Shown here one piece after another: positions 33,289 to 43,309 of a stretch of DNA of 64,000 nt; the first letter of the stretch is position 1; every line of letters begins with the position of its first letter. Below the pieces are notes generated by a model. It had not been told where the DNA came from. It made no database searches and was given only the letters and a program-made list of their open reading frames with translations. The position numbers and the translations under genes were made by a program. The stretch comes from Neobacillus niacini (GTDB taxonomy: Bacteria; Bacillota; Bacilli; Bacillales; Cytobacillaceae), in the NCBI RefSeq assembly GCF_000759675.1, contig NZ_BAWM01000011.1, positions 1-64,000 of the forward strand, given 5' to 3'.

Positions 33289-33960
33289 ATGGAAAATCAA
33301 ACAGAAATCATTACAAAAGAACAAAAGCCTTCATTATTAGGGATGTTTACGAGTCCGGGTGAACAATTTGAGAGGATTAAGCAGACTCCAAAAATTTGGG
33401 TGCCACTGCTAATTATTAGTATTCTATACGCAGTCGGAATGACATTAATGGCGTTATCAATGGATGCCTCAACCTTAATTGGGCAAGGGATACCAGACGA
33501 TCAAGTAGACCTGGTTTTAGGTATCACGAAGGTAACGGTTGCTGTAACAGGAATCTTAACACCAATTATCGGTGTGCTTATTAGCAGTGCGATTCAATTA
33601 ATTATTACCAAGATTGCTAGTTCTCCCGTTACATTTAAACAATTATTTTCAATGAATACTTATATCATGGTGATAGGTGCAGCAGGAGTTATTCTAAATA
33701 CAGCGATTAGATATGCAATTGGCGGGAATCCAGAAATATATGTTACTAGTTTAGCAGGTTTACTAAATCAAGATAAAGCGGGTATCTTAGGTTCATTTGA
33801 GGTTTTCACAATCTGGACGACGATCGTAACGGCTATCGGACTCCATAAAACAGCACAATTATCAAAGGGCCTTGCTTGGACGATAGCGATTGTCTTCTTC
33901 ATAATCGGAATTGGCTTTGCATTAATAGGTAGTCTGCTGCAAGGAGCGTCGATGTTATAA
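33289..33960 (+). CDS. yknW: YIP1-domain membrane protein, YknW-like
   Basis: ATG 33289 follows GGGGTG. The 223-aa product has an N-terminal cytosolic stretch (TSPGEQFERIKQTPKIWVPL) and about five helices, the Yip1-family layout of B. subtilis YknW. It is followed by homologues of YknX, YknY and YknZ in the same order and with overlapping ends. In B. subtilis, YknW helps assemble the exporter that protects against the SdpC toxin. Confidence 0.82.
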   Translation: MENQTEIITKEQKPSLLGMFTSPGEQFERIKQTPKIWVPLLIISILYAVGMTLMALSMDASTLIGQGIPDDQVDLVLGITKVTVAVTGILTPIIGVLISSAIQLIITKIASSPVTFKQLFSMNTYIMVIGAAGVILNTAIRYAIGGNPEIYVTSLAGLLNQDKAGILGSFEVFTIWTTIVTAIGLHKTAQLSKGLAWTIAIVFFIIGIGFALIGSLLQGASML

Positions 33961-35087
33961 TGAAAAAGAAAACATGGATTATGATTAGTGTTATCAGCCT
34001 GGTCATCATCATGATTTCCGTCAGTGTTTACCGGGAGGTCTTTGCAAAAGGACCTTCCGTTGAAACAACTGAGATGAAGGAAGAGGAAATCTCCTCTATG
34101 TTAATGATTCCAGGTACAGTTAAGCTTGAAGAAGAACAAATTATTTATGCGTCTCCCGAAAAAGGGGAGCTTAAAGAGCTTCTTGTGGTAGAAGGTCAGG
34201 AAGTAACGAAAGGTACGGTAGTAGCAAAGCTTCAAAATCCTCAGTTAGAACTGGAAATGGAGCAAAATAAGCTGTCTATTGAATCTGCTAATTTGAAAAT
34301 AAATCAACTTGATAAACAATTGAAGCTTTTAAACGATAAAGAAAAGACACTTGCAGATCAGGTGGGTAAAGAGGAAGCAAAAAAACAGCTTTCCCCTGAA
34401 TATGAGCAGCTAGAGATGGAAAAGAAGCTTGCTAATTTAGAACTGAAGCAAACCACACTTCAAAAGGATATGATAAGTAAACGTCAAAGTGAATTAGAGA
34501 TTATTAGTACAATAGATGGTGTCGTCCTATCCGTGAATAAGCCAGATTCATCTTCCATGGAAGCGAGCATGTCTAAACCTATCGTACATATTGGTAAACT
34601 CGATGCAATGATAGTAACAGGACTGTTGTCAGAATATGACACATTGAAAGTAAATAACGGACAGAAAGTGATTCTCCGTTCCGATGCTGTACCTGATCAA
34701 GAGTGGCAGGGAGAAATAATGAAAATATCTCTACTCCCTGAACAAAATCAAACTGCTCTCCAAAGTGGAAGTCAGGCTGTACAGTATCCAGTAACGATGA
34801 AGATTACAGGTGATAGTAAAGCATTAAAACCAGGGTTCCAAATTATCATGGAAATTGAAACGGACAAAAAACAAGCAAATGTCCTTTCAATTGATGCACT
34901 ATACGATGATGGAGACCAGCCATATGTTTTTATCATTAAGGATGGCATTGCGAGTAAGAAAAATGTTAAAACAGGCATCACATCGGGAGCAAAAATTGAA
35001 ATTTTAGAAGGTATAACAAAAGAAGACACCATTGTCATTAACGGACCAGATTCAATCAAGGATGGCATGGAAGTGACCGTGAAATGA
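33960..35087 (+). CDS. yknX: Efflux periplasmic-adaptor (HlyD/MacA family), YknX-like
   Basis: The 375-aa product overlaps the upstream stop by one base (TAATG). It has an N-terminal membrane anchor (WIMISVISLVIIMISVSVY), a lipoyl-like half (IYASPEKGELKELLVVEGQEV), a coiled-coil hairpin (about 85-180) and the second lipoyl and barrel domains (STIDGVVLSVNKP). It links the ABC pump to the cell exterior in the yknWXYZ-type system. Confidence 0.88.
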   Translation: MKKKTWIMISVISLVIIMISVSVYREVFAKGPSVETTEMKEEEISSMLMIPGTVKLEEEQIIYASPEKGELKELLVVEGQEVTKGTVVAKLQNPQLELEMEQNKLSIESANLKINQLDKQLKLLNDKEKTLADQVGKEEAKKQLSPEYEQLEMEKKLANLELKQTTLQKDMISKRQSELEIISTIDGVVLSVNKPDSSSMEASMSKPIVHIGKLDAMIVTGLLSEYDTLKVNNGQKVILRSDAVPDQEWQGEIMKISLLPEQNQTALQSGSQAVQYPVTMKITGDSKALKPGFQIIMEIETDKKQANVLSIDALYDDGDQPYVFIIKDGIASKKNVKTGITSGAKIEILEGITKEDTIVINGPDSIKDGMEVTVK

Positions 35088-35779
35088 TCGAGCTAGAATC
35101 TATTACCAAAACTTATTTGCTTGGAAAAGAGAACGTTAATGTATTAAATAATATTAGTTTAAAAATAGAGCAAGGAGAATTCGTTGCCATCATGGGTCCC
35201 TCGGGTTCAGGAAAATCGACCTTAATGAATATGATAGGCTGTTTGGATAAACCAACTTCTGGGAACTACACCCTTAGCGGAGAAAATGTTTCTCATTATA
35301 GTGAAAATGAACTTGCACGGGTTAGGAATCAATCGATTGGATTTGTATTCCAGCAATTTCATTTATTACCCCGTTTATCAGCATTGAAAAATGTGGAACT
35401 TCCGATGATCTATGCAGGAGTTTCCAAAGTAGAACGTCAGTTAAGAGCGGAAGAAGCGTTAAACAAAGTAGGATTATCTGATCGAATGGACCATTTACCC
35501 AATGCCTTATCTGGAGGGCAAAAGCAGCGTGTCGCTATCGCTCGAGCGATTGTGAATAAACCAAAGATCATTCTTGCAGACGAGCCCACAGGAGCGCTAG
35601 ATTCCAAGACAAGCACCGCAATTATGGAGCAATTCAGGGAACTAAATGGGGAAGAAGGCGTTACGGTAATCGTTGTTACCCATGAATCTGAAGTGGCCGC
35701 GTATGCGAATCGTACTATATTTGTTCGAGATGGCATGATTCAGTTACCTTCAGCTTCCAATAGGGGGGCGTCTGAATGA
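35084..35779 (+). CDS. yknY: ABC exporter ATPase (MacB/LolD type), YknY-like
   Basis: The 231-aa ATPase shows Walker A GPSGSGKST, Q-loop FVFQQFHLLPRLSALKNV, signature LSGGQKQR and Walker B IILADEPTGALD. It overlaps both neighbours by 4 bp (ATGA), so the four genes are translationally coupled. It energises the YknZ-like permease. Confidence 0.92.
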   Translation: MIELESITKTYLLGKENVNVLNNISLKIEQGEFVAIMGPSGSGKSTLMNMIGCLDKPTSGNYTLSGENVSHYSENELARVRNQSIGFVFQQFHLLPRLSALKNVELPMIYAGVSKVERQLRAEEALNKVGLSDRMDHLPNALSGGQKQRVAIARAIVNKPKIILADEPTGALDSKTSTAIMEQFRELNGEEGVTVIVVTHESEVAAYANRTIFVRDGMIQLPSASNRGASE

Positions 35780-36969
35780 GTTTTATGGAAAATCTTTTGA
35801 TGGCGTTAAGTTCATTAAAAGCGCATAAAATGCGAAGTATTTTAACGATGCTTGGTATCATTATTGGAGTTGGAGCCGTAATCATTGTAGTGGCAATTGG
35901 GCAAGGCGGAGAGGCGATGCTTAAAACTCAAATCACCGGTCCAGGAAACACGGTAGAACTGTTGTATCAGCCTTCTGATGAAGAAATTCGTGCCAATCCA
36001 AATATTTTCTTGCAGGCCCCGTTTAAACAGGAGGATATTCGGGCTCTTGAGCAGATACCAGAGATTAAAAGCATTGTTGCATCTAGCACACAAATGTCAT
36101 CTGTTAGATTTCAGCAGGAAACCGCTGATGTGTCATCCACAGGTATTAATCAAGCTTATGTTAAATTAAATGAAATGAAAGTTGAAAAAGGGAGAAGTTT
36201 TTCCACTTCAGATTTTCTAGGTGGTCGTCGTGTAGGTCTAGTAAGTCATGTTATCCAGGAGGAATTATTTAAGGGCAAAAATCCTGTTGGAGAAGTCATC
36301 ACAGTGGCAAATCAGCCGATTGAAATCATTGGTGTATTAGAAAAACCGACAGGTCTCCTTTCTTTTAGTTCTATGGAGGTTTATCTACCCTTTCAAACAT
36401 GGCGAACGATTTATGGCAGTAGTGACTTTACCCAGGTAACTCTTCAAGCAGACACTTCAGACCAGCTTGAGAGTGCAGGTAAAAAGGCCGCCAGACTATT
36501 AAACAATATGCATAATACAGAAGATTCCTATCAAGTGCTCAATATGGAAGAAATAGCCGCTGGGATTGGGCAGATTACAAGAATCATGACGCTAATTATT
36601 GGCAGCATTGCAGGTATCTCGCTGTTCGTGGGCGGTATTGGTGTGATGAATATCATGCTCGTTTCAGTAACTGAGCGTACAAGAGAGATCGGAATTCGAA
36701 TGGCGCTGGGTGCCACGAGAGGACAGGTTTTAACACAATTCCTAATTGAATCGATGACGCTAACATTAATTGGTGGGATACTCGGAATTTTTCTTGGATG
36801 GGGAACGGCAAGTATTGTAAGTTTCTTTGCTGGATGGCCATCTTTGATATCTTGGCAGGTAGTGTTAGGCGGTGTTGTCTTTTCGATGGTGATCGGTGTT
36901 GTGTTTGGACTGCTGCCAGCAAACAAGGCATCTAAATTAGACCCAATTGAATCACTAAGATATGAATAG
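35776..36969 (+). CDS. yknZ: MacB-type ABC permease, YknZ-like
   Basis: The 397-aa product has one N-terminal helix (MRSILTMLGIIIGVGAVIIV), a large extracellular MacB-PCD domain (about 45-240) and three C-terminal helices. The FtsX-like motif ERTREIGIRMALGATRGQVL is conserved. With the adaptor and ATPase it forms a mechanotransmission-type exporter for peptides or lipophilic toxins. Confidence 0.9.
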   Translation: MSFMENLLMALSSLKAHKMRSILTMLGIIIGVGAVIIVVAIGQGGEAMLKTQITGPGNTVELLYQPSDEEIRANPNIFLQAPFKQEDIRALEQIPEIKSIVASSTQMSSVRFQQETADVSSTGINQAYVKLNEMKVEKGRSFSTSDFLGGRRVGLVSHVIQEELFKGKNPVGEVITVANQPIEIIGVLEKPTGLLSFSSMEVYLPFQTWRTIYGSSDFTQVTLQADTSDQLESAGKKAARLLNNMHNTEDSYQVLNMEEIAAGIGQITRIMTLIIGSIAGISLFVGGIGVMNIMLVSVTERTREIGIRMALGATRGQVLTQFLIESMTLTLIGGILGIFLGWGTASIVSFFAGWPSLISWQVVLGGVVFSMVIGVVFGLLPANKASKLDPIESLRYE

Positions 36970-36977
36970 CATCATCG

Positions 36978-37008
36978 GGGATGGGAAAAATTTTCATCCT
37001 TCTTTTTT
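36978..37008 (+). terminator. Terminator after the yknWXYZ-like operon
   Basis: GGATG...CATCC with inner GAAAA/TTTTC pairing is followed by TTCTTTTTT. Confidence 0.65.
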
Positions 37009-37107
37009 ATTTTTCTTATTATTTGAATATTCAATTATATTAATCTATAATTGTTTAAAACCATATTACCTGAGTCAAATAAAAGTATAAAAGGAGACGA
37101 GCTGAGT

Positions 37108-38274
37108 ATGGAAAAGGTTAGTGTTGAAAATAAAGGTTATTTTGGTGAGTTTGGAGGAAGTTTTGTTCCAGAGGAGCTTCAATTAGTACTAAATGAGATG
37201 GAAACACAATTCCTAAAGTATAAAGATGACCCGGATTTTATCGAGGAATTCAACTATTACCTTAAGGAATATGTTGGGCGTGAAAACCCGTTGACCTATG
37301 CAGAAAATTTAACGAAACAAATGGGCGGAGCAAAAATCTATCTAAAACGAGAAGATTTAAACCATACTGGGGCCCACAAAATAAATAATGCAATTGGTCA
37401 AATATTATTAGCGAAAAGAATGGGTGCGAAACGAATTATAGCCGAAACAGGAGCAGGTCAGCATGGTGTAGCAACTGCTTCTGCCTGTGCCATGTTTGGA
37501 ATGGAATGTATTATTTATATGGGTAAGCTTGACACTGAGCGTCAGGCGCTTAACGTCTTTAGAATGGAACTATTAGGGGCGAAAGTTATCCCAGTAGAGA
37601 AAGGGCAGGGTCGATTAAAGGATGCAGTAGATGAAGCTTTAGCAGACTTAGTTCAAAACTATCAAAATACCTTTTATTTATTAGGATCAGCAGTGGGGCC
37701 TCATCCATACCCATCCATGGTTAAATACTTCCAAGCCATTATTAGTGAAGAATCAAAGCGCCAAATTATTGAAAAAGAAGGCAAGCTGCCAACTGCGGTA
37801 ATTGCCTGTGCAGGCGGCGGCAGTAATGCCATTGGTGCTTTTGCACACTATATAGATGAAAAATATGTACGTTTAATTGGCGTGGAGCCGGAGGAAGCAC
37901 CGACCTTAACAAAAGGAATTCCAGCCGTCATCCACGGCTTTAAATGTTTAACATTATTAGATGAAAATGGAGATCCACAACCGACCTATTCGATTGCAGC
38001 CGGATTGGATTATCCGGGTGTTGGACCAGAGCATAGCCACTTGAAAACGAGCGGAAGAGCGGAATACGTTACGGTTACAGGGCAGGAAGCATTAGAGGCA
38101 TTTCTGCAGCTCAGCAAAACCGAGGGAATCATTCCAGCGTTAGAGAGCTCACACGCCGTTGCTTATGCTATAAAACTAGCAAAAGAATTATCGAAAGATG
38201 ATGTCCTGGTCGTCAACCTATCAGGTCGCGGAGACAAAGATGTAGAACAGGTATTTAAAATGTTAAAAAAATAA
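37108..38274 (+). CDS. trpB: Tryptophan synthase beta subunit, isolated gene
   Basis: ATG 37108 follows GGAGACGAG. The 388-aa PLP enzyme has [10 protein letters not shown] with catalytic K91, GAGQHG, the phosphate loop [10 protein letters not shown] and the C-terminal SGRGDKD. It joins indole and serine to make tryptophan. The form is the normal TrpA-interacting type, yet no trpA, trpC or other trp gene is adjacent and a terminator follows at once. It may be a second trpB copy. No T-box or attenuator is visible in the short leader. Confidence 0.92.
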   Translation: MEKVSVENKGYFGEFGGSFVPEELQLVLNEMETQFLKYKDDPDFIEEFNYYLKEYVGRENPLTYAENLTKQMGGAKIYLKREDLNHTGAHKINNAIGQILLAKRMGAKRIIAETGAGQHGVATASACAMFGMECIIYMGKLDTERQALNVFRMELLGAKVIPVEKGQGRLKDAVDEALADLVQNYQNTFYLLGSAVGPHPYPSMVKYFQAIISEESKRQIIEKEGKLPTAVIACAGGGSNAIGAFAHYIDEKYVRLIGVEPEEAPTLTKGIPAVIHGFKCLTLLDENGDPQPTYSIAAGLDYPGVGPEHSHLKTSGRAEYVTVTGQEALEAFLQLSKTEGIIPALESSHAVAYAIKLAKELSKDDVLVVNLSGRGDKDVEQVFKMLKK

Positions 38275-38285
38275 TAATGGTGACT

Positions 38286-38315
38286 AGACGTATCGGATAA
38301 CGATGCGTCTTTTTG
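38286..38315 (+). terminator. Terminator after trpB
   Basis: A 10-bp stem (AGACGTATCG/CGATGCGTCT, one G-U pair) followed by TTTTTG. Confidence 0.85.
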
Positions 38316-38422
38316 TTTTTTAAACGAACATTAGTCGAATGACCTTGTAAATCCATGGAAAAAATGAGAATCTTGAATCGAGGAAAAATAAAATAAAAAT
38401 TACTCCCAACAGGAGGGAGCAG

Positions 38423-40102
38423 ATGATTAAGAAAAAAATTCGCCATATTCAACGCTACCGTGACATTGTATATGCTTTTACCAAGTATGGATTTGGTTTT
38501 GTGATGAAAGAATTAGGGCTCCTAGACCTTTTAGCGGTACCGAAGAAGGTATTTGTTGAAGGAAATAAAACACTGAAAAGCAGAACAACAGGTGAAAGAA
38601 TTAGAATGTTTCTCGAGGAACTTGGTCCAACCTTTGTGAAAATTGGTCAAATTGCCAGCACGAGACCCGATATTATTCCTGCTGAAATCCTTCATGAGTT
38701 GGTAAAGCTTCAAGACCGTGTCTCCCTTTTTTCATTTGATGAAGTTAAAAGAATACTGGAACAAGAATTGGCTGATTCTCTGAAAAATTCATTTGCAGAG
38801 TTCTGTGAAACACCGCTGGCTGCTGCATCCATTGGTCAAGTTCATTATGCCGTATTGCTTACTGGAGAACGTGTAGCAGTTAAAATTCAACGACCCAATA
38901 TTATTAGTGTAATTGAAACGGATTTAGAAATCCTTCAGGACCTCGCTAGATTAGCAGAAAGTAGAATCGATTGGGTGGAAAGGTACCAAATTCGTACAAT
39001 TGTAGAAGAATTATCAAGGTCACTTCGTGAAGAATTAGATTATGAAAATGAAGGCAGAAACGCTGAAAAGATTGCTAAACAATTCCATAGTGATCCAAAA
39101 GTCCACATTCCAAAGGTTTATTGGGAATACACTACTAAAAAGATATTGACGATGGAATTTATCGATGGAGTTAAATTAAATGAAATAGAAAAACTTCATC
39201 GAGTGGGATACGACACAAAAGTATTAGGTGAAAAAGTAGTAAATGCTTTATTTCATCAAATTCTAATCGATGGATTTTTCCATGGAGATCCCCATCCAGG
39301 TAATATCGTTGCACTCCCAGGTCAAGTTATTGCCTTTATGGATTTTGGCATGGTGGGGCGGATCACTCCTGAAATGAGGACTCATATTGCTTCCTTTGTC
39401 ATTGCATTAATGCGTAAAAACACACCAGAAGTAGTGAAGGCAATTACAAGCATGGGGCTTGTACCAGATGATGTGAATGTAAAACAATTACATGGAGATG
39501 TGGAAAAGCTTAGGGAAAAGTACCTGGATGTTCCTTTTAGTCAGATGAGTGTAGGTACTGCTGTCAATGAACTTTTTTCTGTTGCCTATCGGCATAAGAT
39601 TTTGATCCCAACCGATTTAACAATATTAGGAAAAACGTTGCTGACATTGGAGGGCACAGTTGAAAAGCTTAACCATGAAATTAGTATTTTAGCAGTAGCA
39701 GAACCATTTGGACGACAACTGCTTATGGATCGCTTTAAGCCGAAAAATGTGGCTGAGTTTGCATGGTCAAACTTTACAGAATACGGAGATATCCTTCAAG
39801 AATTCCCAAAAACCATTAAGGATTTGTCATCTGTTATGAAAAATGGGAAAATGCAAATTGAAATAACAACACCGGAAATAGAACCTTTCCTTAAAAAACT
39901 TAATAAGATAAGCAACAGACTCTCCTTCAGTATTGTATTACTATCCTTTAGCCTTATTTTGGTAGGAATTATTATTGGTGCTTCATTATCAGGACAACCA
40001 TCCATCATGTTATATAAACTGCCAGTAATCGAAATCGGTTTTGGGATTGCCACCACAATGTTCCTGTTACTTTTATATTCTATTTTTAAATCGGGAAGGT
40101 AA
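38423..40102 (+). CDS. UbiB/AarF (ABC1) family atypical kinase
   Basis: The 559-aa product follows AGGAGG. It has the ABC1-kinase signatures: the KxGQ-type segment FVKIGQIASTRPDIIP, the alanine-rich loop AAASIGQVH, the VAVKIQRPN lysine, the DGFFHGDPHPGNI catalytic loop and MDFGM. Two helices close the C-terminus (SFSIVLLSFSLILVGIIIGA and IGFGIATTMFLLLLYSIF). Members are membrane-bound ATPases involved in quinone metabolism; in menaquinone-using Bacillus the precise role is unsettled. Confidence 0.9.
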   Translation: MIKKKIRHIQRYRDIVYAFTKYGFGFVMKELGLLDLLAVPKKVFVEGNKTLKSRTTGERIRMFLEELGPTFVKIGQIASTRPDIIPAEILHELVKLQDRVSLFSFDEVKRILEQELADSLKNSFAEFCETPLAAASIGQVHYAVLLTGERVAVKIQRPNIISVIETDLEILQDLARLAESRIDWVERYQIRTIVEELSRSLREELDYENEGRNAEKIAKQFHSDPKVHIPKVYWEYTTKKILTMEFIDGVKLNEIEKLHRVGYDTKVLGEKVVNALFHQILIDGFFHGDPHPGNIVALPGQVIAFMDFGMVGRITPEMRTHIASFVIALMRKNTPEVVKAITSMGLVPDDVNVKQLHGDVEKLREKYLDVPFSQMSVGTAVNELFSVAYRHKILIPTDLTILGKTLLTLEGTVEKLNHEISILAVAEPFGRQLLMDRFKPKNVAEFAWSNFTEYGDILQEFPKTIKDLSSVMKNGKMQIEITTPEIEPFLKKLNKISNRLSFSIVLLSFSLILVGIIIGASLSGQPSIMLYKLPVIEIGFGIATTMFLLLLYSIFKSGR

Positions 40103-40170
40103 GGTACTAAGAAGAGTACTTCGACATAAAGAGCTGAAATAAAAGCATAAAAAGAGTAAACCAAGTAGAG

Positions 40171-40197
40171 TGCCTGACCAATTGGTCGGGCATTTTT
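40171..40197 (+). terminator. Terminator after the UbiB-like gene
   Basis: A 9-bp stem (TGCCTGACC/GGTCGGGCA, one G-U pair) followed by TTTTTC. Confidence 0.8.
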
Positions 40198-40260
40198 CTT
40201 ATGAAGAAGAATATAATGAACTATACAAAGGAGATATCATTCAAGCAAAAGGGGCGGAAT

Positions 40261-40878
40261 ATGTATAAGAAGAGAGTTAAATATTATCTAAGTTATAGCA
40301 GATCTGCCTATATATCTATAAATAAAAGATTATTATACGTCTTCTGCGGCGCTTCACTTGTTGCCATTTCATTACAGATGTTTTTAGTGAAGAATAATGT
40401 AATTGATGGTGGTATCGTTGGAGTAAGTATTATACTCTCGCATATTTCTAGTATTGAGATTGGTTTGTCTCTCCTACTACTAAATACACCCTTTTTCTTA
40501 TTAGGATATTCATATCTGGGTAAAAGATTTCTTATTCTAAGCCTTTTTGCTATTTCTGTGCTTTCAATGGGTACCTATGTTCTAGAACCATATCCTTCCA
40601 TAACCAATAACCCATTTTTAGTAATAATCATAGGAGGGATTATCTTAGGATTAGGTGTAGGCATAGTTATCCGATTTGGAGGGTCATTAGATGGTACAGA
40701 GGTTTTGGCTATTTTATTTAGTAAACGAATCCCTTTTTCAATTGGACAAATTGTATTATTTTTTAACTTTTTTATATTTAGCACATCTATTTTCATATAC
40801 GGTTTGAAGGAAGCTGTTTTTTCATTAGTTACGTTTTTCATAGCTTATAAAACCATTGATTTAACCATAAATAATTGA
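40261..40878 (+). CDS. YitT-like membrane protein lacking the usual C-terminal domain
   Basis: I favour ATG 40261 after GGGGCGG; in-frame ATGs at 40201 and 40216 would add up to 20 residues. The product has five or so helices with the YitT pattern (NNVIDGGIVGVSIILSH, NTPFFLLGYSYLGKRF, GGSLDGTEVLAILFSK). Typical YitT proteins of about 280 aa continue into a DUF2179 domain after the last helix. Here the protein stops at LTINN, so that domain is absent. Function of the family is unknown. Confidence 0.75.
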   Translation: MYKKRVKYYLSYSRSAYISINKRLLYVFCGASLVAISLQMFLVKNNVIDGGIVGVSIILSHISSIEIGLSLLLLNTPFFLLGYSYLGKRFLILSLFAISVLSMGTYVLEPYPSITNNPFLVIIIGGIILGLGVGIVIRFGGSLDGTEVLAILFSKRIPFSIGQIVLFFNFFIFSTSIFIYGLKEAVFSLVTFFIAYKTIDLTINN

Positions 40879-40892
40879 ATAGATAAGATATG

Positions 40893-40921
40893 GAATCCAT
40901 ATTAGTGGATTCTTTTTTTTT
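40893..40921 (+). terminator. Terminator after the YitT-like gene
   Basis: A 7-bp stem (GAATCCA/TGGATTC) followed by nine T residues. Confidence 0.85.
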
Positions 40922-40963
40922 GTAGATTTCCTACAATTCTGTGAACACTATACAATCATTCGA

Positions 40964-41094
40964 CAAAAACCACACCTGCAGGACGATTTGGATCAGACAA
41001 TGATATGAAAGGACCTGCATTATTTTTAGCTTCTAATTATGTTTACGGTCATATTCTTGTTGTAGATGGCGGGACAAGTGCTAGTGTACAATAA
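40964..41094 (+). pseudogene. Short-chain dehydrogenase, C-terminal remnant
   Basis: The plus frame ending in TAA at 41092-41094 reads [20 protein letters not shown], then [17 protein letters not shown]. This is the end of a classical SDR (..[20 protein letters not shown]). The N-terminal cofactor and catalytic parts are gone, and a few residues between SN and YV are deleted. Confidence 0.7.
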
Positions 41095-41100
41095 TAATAT

Positions 41101-41134
41101 AAAATGCCCAGTCAAATGATTAGGCATTTTTTGT
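41101..41134. terminator. Bidirectional terminator
   Basis: AAAATGCC/GGCATTTT stem with 14-nt loop and T-runs on both strands. It serves the hydrolase gene on the minus strand. Confidence 0.75.
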
Positions 41135-41136
41135 TA

Positions 41137-41940
41137 TTATTGATTTTTTAGAAACTCAAGTACGCGACTAGTAACTAAATCATTCGCTTCAGTTACATAA
41201 ATGTGACCTGCGCCATTGATAGTAAGGAATTCGGCATTTGGTATTTTTTCAGCCAGTGTAACACCATTTTCATATGGAACTAATTTATCCGCATCTCCAT
41301 GAATCACCAAGACAGGTACTCTTATTTGGTCGATTTCATTGTAAGTGTCATGAGCAAGACATGCTTGAAGCTGCAGCATATAGGCATATGGCAGGACAGG
41401 TATCTCAATTCTCCTTTGGACATCTTCAGCTATTAGGTCCCTATGATTTTCAATAAAAGATTGACTGTAGAGGATTGGCGCAGTCGCCCAAGCCATTTCT
41501 TCCGGTGTGGCTATAGAAGATGCTCTAGACAGCATCAGCATGGAGACATCGGCACTAGGTTGAACATGTTTTTCCCCACCTGAAGTTGTACAGCCTAGGA
41601 TTAGGGACCTAATCCGCTCTGGATATTTCAATGCAATTCTTTGGGCAATCATTCCTCCCATTGAAATTCCATATACATTAGCAGACGCTACTCCGGCGGC
41701 ATCCAGAACGGCTCTAGCATCATCGGCCATTAATTCGATCGAATAGGGAGAATTCGGCTTCCCACTTAGACCAACACCACGATTATCAAATACTATCACC
41801 TTATATTGTTCACTTAGAGCCGGGATCGTTCGAAACCAAGATTTAGAAGTAAGTGATAACCCCATAATTAATAGCAGGGGTTCACCCTCACCATGAACTT
41901 CATAATATAAATCAATTCCATTAGCCTTAGTTATAGGCAT
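41137..41940 (-). CDS. Alpha/beta hydrolase
   Basis: ATG 41940 (MPITKANGIDLYYEVHGEGE) has AAGGAG upstream. The 267-aa protein has the oxyanion-strand LLLIMGLSLTSKSWF, the DNRGVGLSG turn and nucleophile elbow YGISMGGM. The acid and histidine are in VLVIHGDADKLVP and NGAGHIYV. It belongs to the broad esterase/lactonase/3-oxoadipate enol-lactonase-like group. Substrate is not predictable. Confidence 0.85.
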   Translation of the reverse strand: MPITKANGIDLYYEVHGEGEPLLLIMGLSLTSKSWFRTIPALSEQYKVIVFDNRGVGLSGKPNSPYSIELMADDARAVLDAAGVASANVYGISMGGMIAQRIALKYPERIRSLILGCTTSGGEKHVQPSADVSMLMLSRASSIATPEEMAWATAPILYSQSFIENHRDLIAEDVQRRIEIPVLPYAYMLQLQACLAHDTYNEIDQIRVPVLVIHGDADKLVPYENGVTLAEKIPNAEFLTINGAGHIYVTEANDLVTSRVLEFLKNQ

Positions 41941-42083
41941 GCTAAACAACTCCTTAATTACTAATATTGTCATTTATATGAAACCTCACATTACTAAAGA
42001 ACAAAAAGGAATCAGAAAAAACGGTAAATCCTTATTGGAAAATATATATTTTTTAGAGTGTTTTTTAACAAAATGGTGAAATT

Positions 42084-42090
42084 TGTCGAA
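42084..42090 (+). promoter_or_regulatory. Possible Spo0A box upstream of the PHA operon
   Basis: TGTCGAA is a perfect match to the 0A-box core (TGNCGAA), 133 bp upstream of the first PHA gene. A 7-mer occurs often by chance, so this is suggestive only. Confidence 0.3.
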
Positions 42091-42222
42091 AATGGTGGGT
42101 TTACAAATTTGCATTTTATTATAATAATTTGAATTATAGTAATATTCATTTTAGATTGACTAAAAATGACAATCTCTTTATTCATATAGCAACATACTAA
42201 CCGGTTAGATGAGAGGGTGTTT

Positions 42223-42663
42223 ATGAAATTCAGTCATCACGATCCTGTGATTTATTACAAAAATCTAGAAAAAGAGTGGAACAAGCGGATTCATGCACAT
42301 ACCAATTGTCAAACCTTTACACATGCTTTTGGAAAAGCAATTGAAAACCACTTAGACCATGTTGTGATTCAACAAAAGGTAATAAACAATTGGTTAACTG
42401 TATTTGATATTCCAACGAAAGATGATTTTGCTGATCTTGCAGAAAGTAAAGTTGATTGTGAGGATAAGATAGATAATCTTGAAGAAACACTTTATATGCT
42501 AAATTTGGGTTTGAATAAGGACAATTCCGAGTTAAAAAAACTTAATAAATCTCTAAGTGATATGCTTTGTTTATTAGAAAATGAAGTGAAGGACTTAAAG
42601 GCCAATAAAATAAGAACATTGAAGACTGAACTAAAGGATTTGAAGAAGTTATTTAATGAATAA
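42223..42663 (+). CDS. PhaR-like PHA-associated protein, short paralogue
   Basis: ATG 42223 has GAGAGGG at 6 nt. The 146-aa product has the PhaR-type central segment NNWLTVFDIPTKDDFADLAE, then DCEDKIDNLEETLYML. The second half is a coiled coil. It matches the true PhaR encoded at 43310 (GVLNIPTKNDLANVASLTIQ...EEKIESLEAHIWDL) but is shorter. It could be a second synthase subunit, a granule protein or a regulator of PhaR; it has no HTH. It is the first gene of the PHA operon. Confidence 0.65.
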   Translation: MKFSHHDPVIYYKNLEKEWNKRIHAHTNCQTFTHAFGKAIENHLDHVVIQQKVINNWLTVFDIPTKDDFADLAESKVDCEDKIDNLEETLYMLNLGLNKDNSELKKLNKSLSDMLCLLENEVKDLKANKIRTLKTELKDLKKLFNE

Positions 42664-42684
42664 ACATTTGGAGGAGAAAACAAT

Positions 42685-43284
42685 ATGGCTATTAGAAATG
42701 AATCAGAAGTGGAAAATCAAGGTATCAAGGATCATCAACTTTCAAGTTTTGAATTAATGTGGAGAGCTGCTTATGAAGAAGTGGATGAATGGGCAGGGCG
42801 CTTAAACCATCATGATGATTTATTCTTAAATGCTACTAAGCAATATGTTGAGAGAATTAAAAGAAATCAGGAAAATAGCAAAGCCATTACGGAGCAATTT
42901 AGGAGAGAGCTTCTTGAGTGGGAAAAATATGCTCGTGAGGAATTACTCATGACCACGACTACCATTCAACATTTTTTCCCTGTTAAATCTTATGAAGAGA
43001 TCAACCAAGTCGTTGATGACATTCAGAATAAAACTACATCTCTATTATCAACACCAATTCGTACATTAACGAATGGACAAGCCCTTGACAAGTATTTAGA
43101 CACAGTTGAACAATATATTTCTTTTAGAAAGAAAAGTCGAGAGAAATATATTGAAGGTGTGAAGAGTACAACCAATATTTTATATGAAAATCAAAAAATA
43201 TTCGTTAATCTATTTGAAAAGCAAGTAAAATCTGCACTTTTACCTTTTCAGCAATATATGAAGAATGCTACGGAGTCAAAATAA
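42685..43284 (+). CDS. Phasin-like polyhydroxyalkanoate granule protein
   Basis: The 199-aa product follows TTTGGAGGA. It is mostly amphipathic helix, with ELMWRAAYEEVDEWAGRLNH, RIKRNQENSKAITEQFRREL and QHFFPVKSYEEINQVVDDIQ. No enzyme motif is present. Phasins of this size coat PHA granules in Bacillus. Its place between two PhaR-like genes and upstream of phaC supports that role. A close paralogue with an extra acidic N-terminus starts at 63332. Confidence 0.75.
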   Translation: MAIRNESEVENQGIKDHQLSSFELMWRAAYEEVDEWAGRLNHHDDLFLNATKQYVERIKRNQENSKAITEQFRRELLEWEKYAREELLMTTTTIQHFFPVKSYEEINQVVDDIQNKTTSLLSTPIRTLTNGQALDKYLDTVEQYISFRKKSREKYIEGVKSTTNILYENQKIFVNLFEKQVKSALLPFQQYMKNATESK

Positions 43285-43309
43285 TCATAACTTTTTTGAG
43301 GTGAACCAG

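Noticed and set aside
33003..33362. Intact 119-aa acetyltransferase
   Set aside because: Only the N-terminal third resembles GNAT; the rest is out-of-family sequence running into the start of the yknW-like gene.
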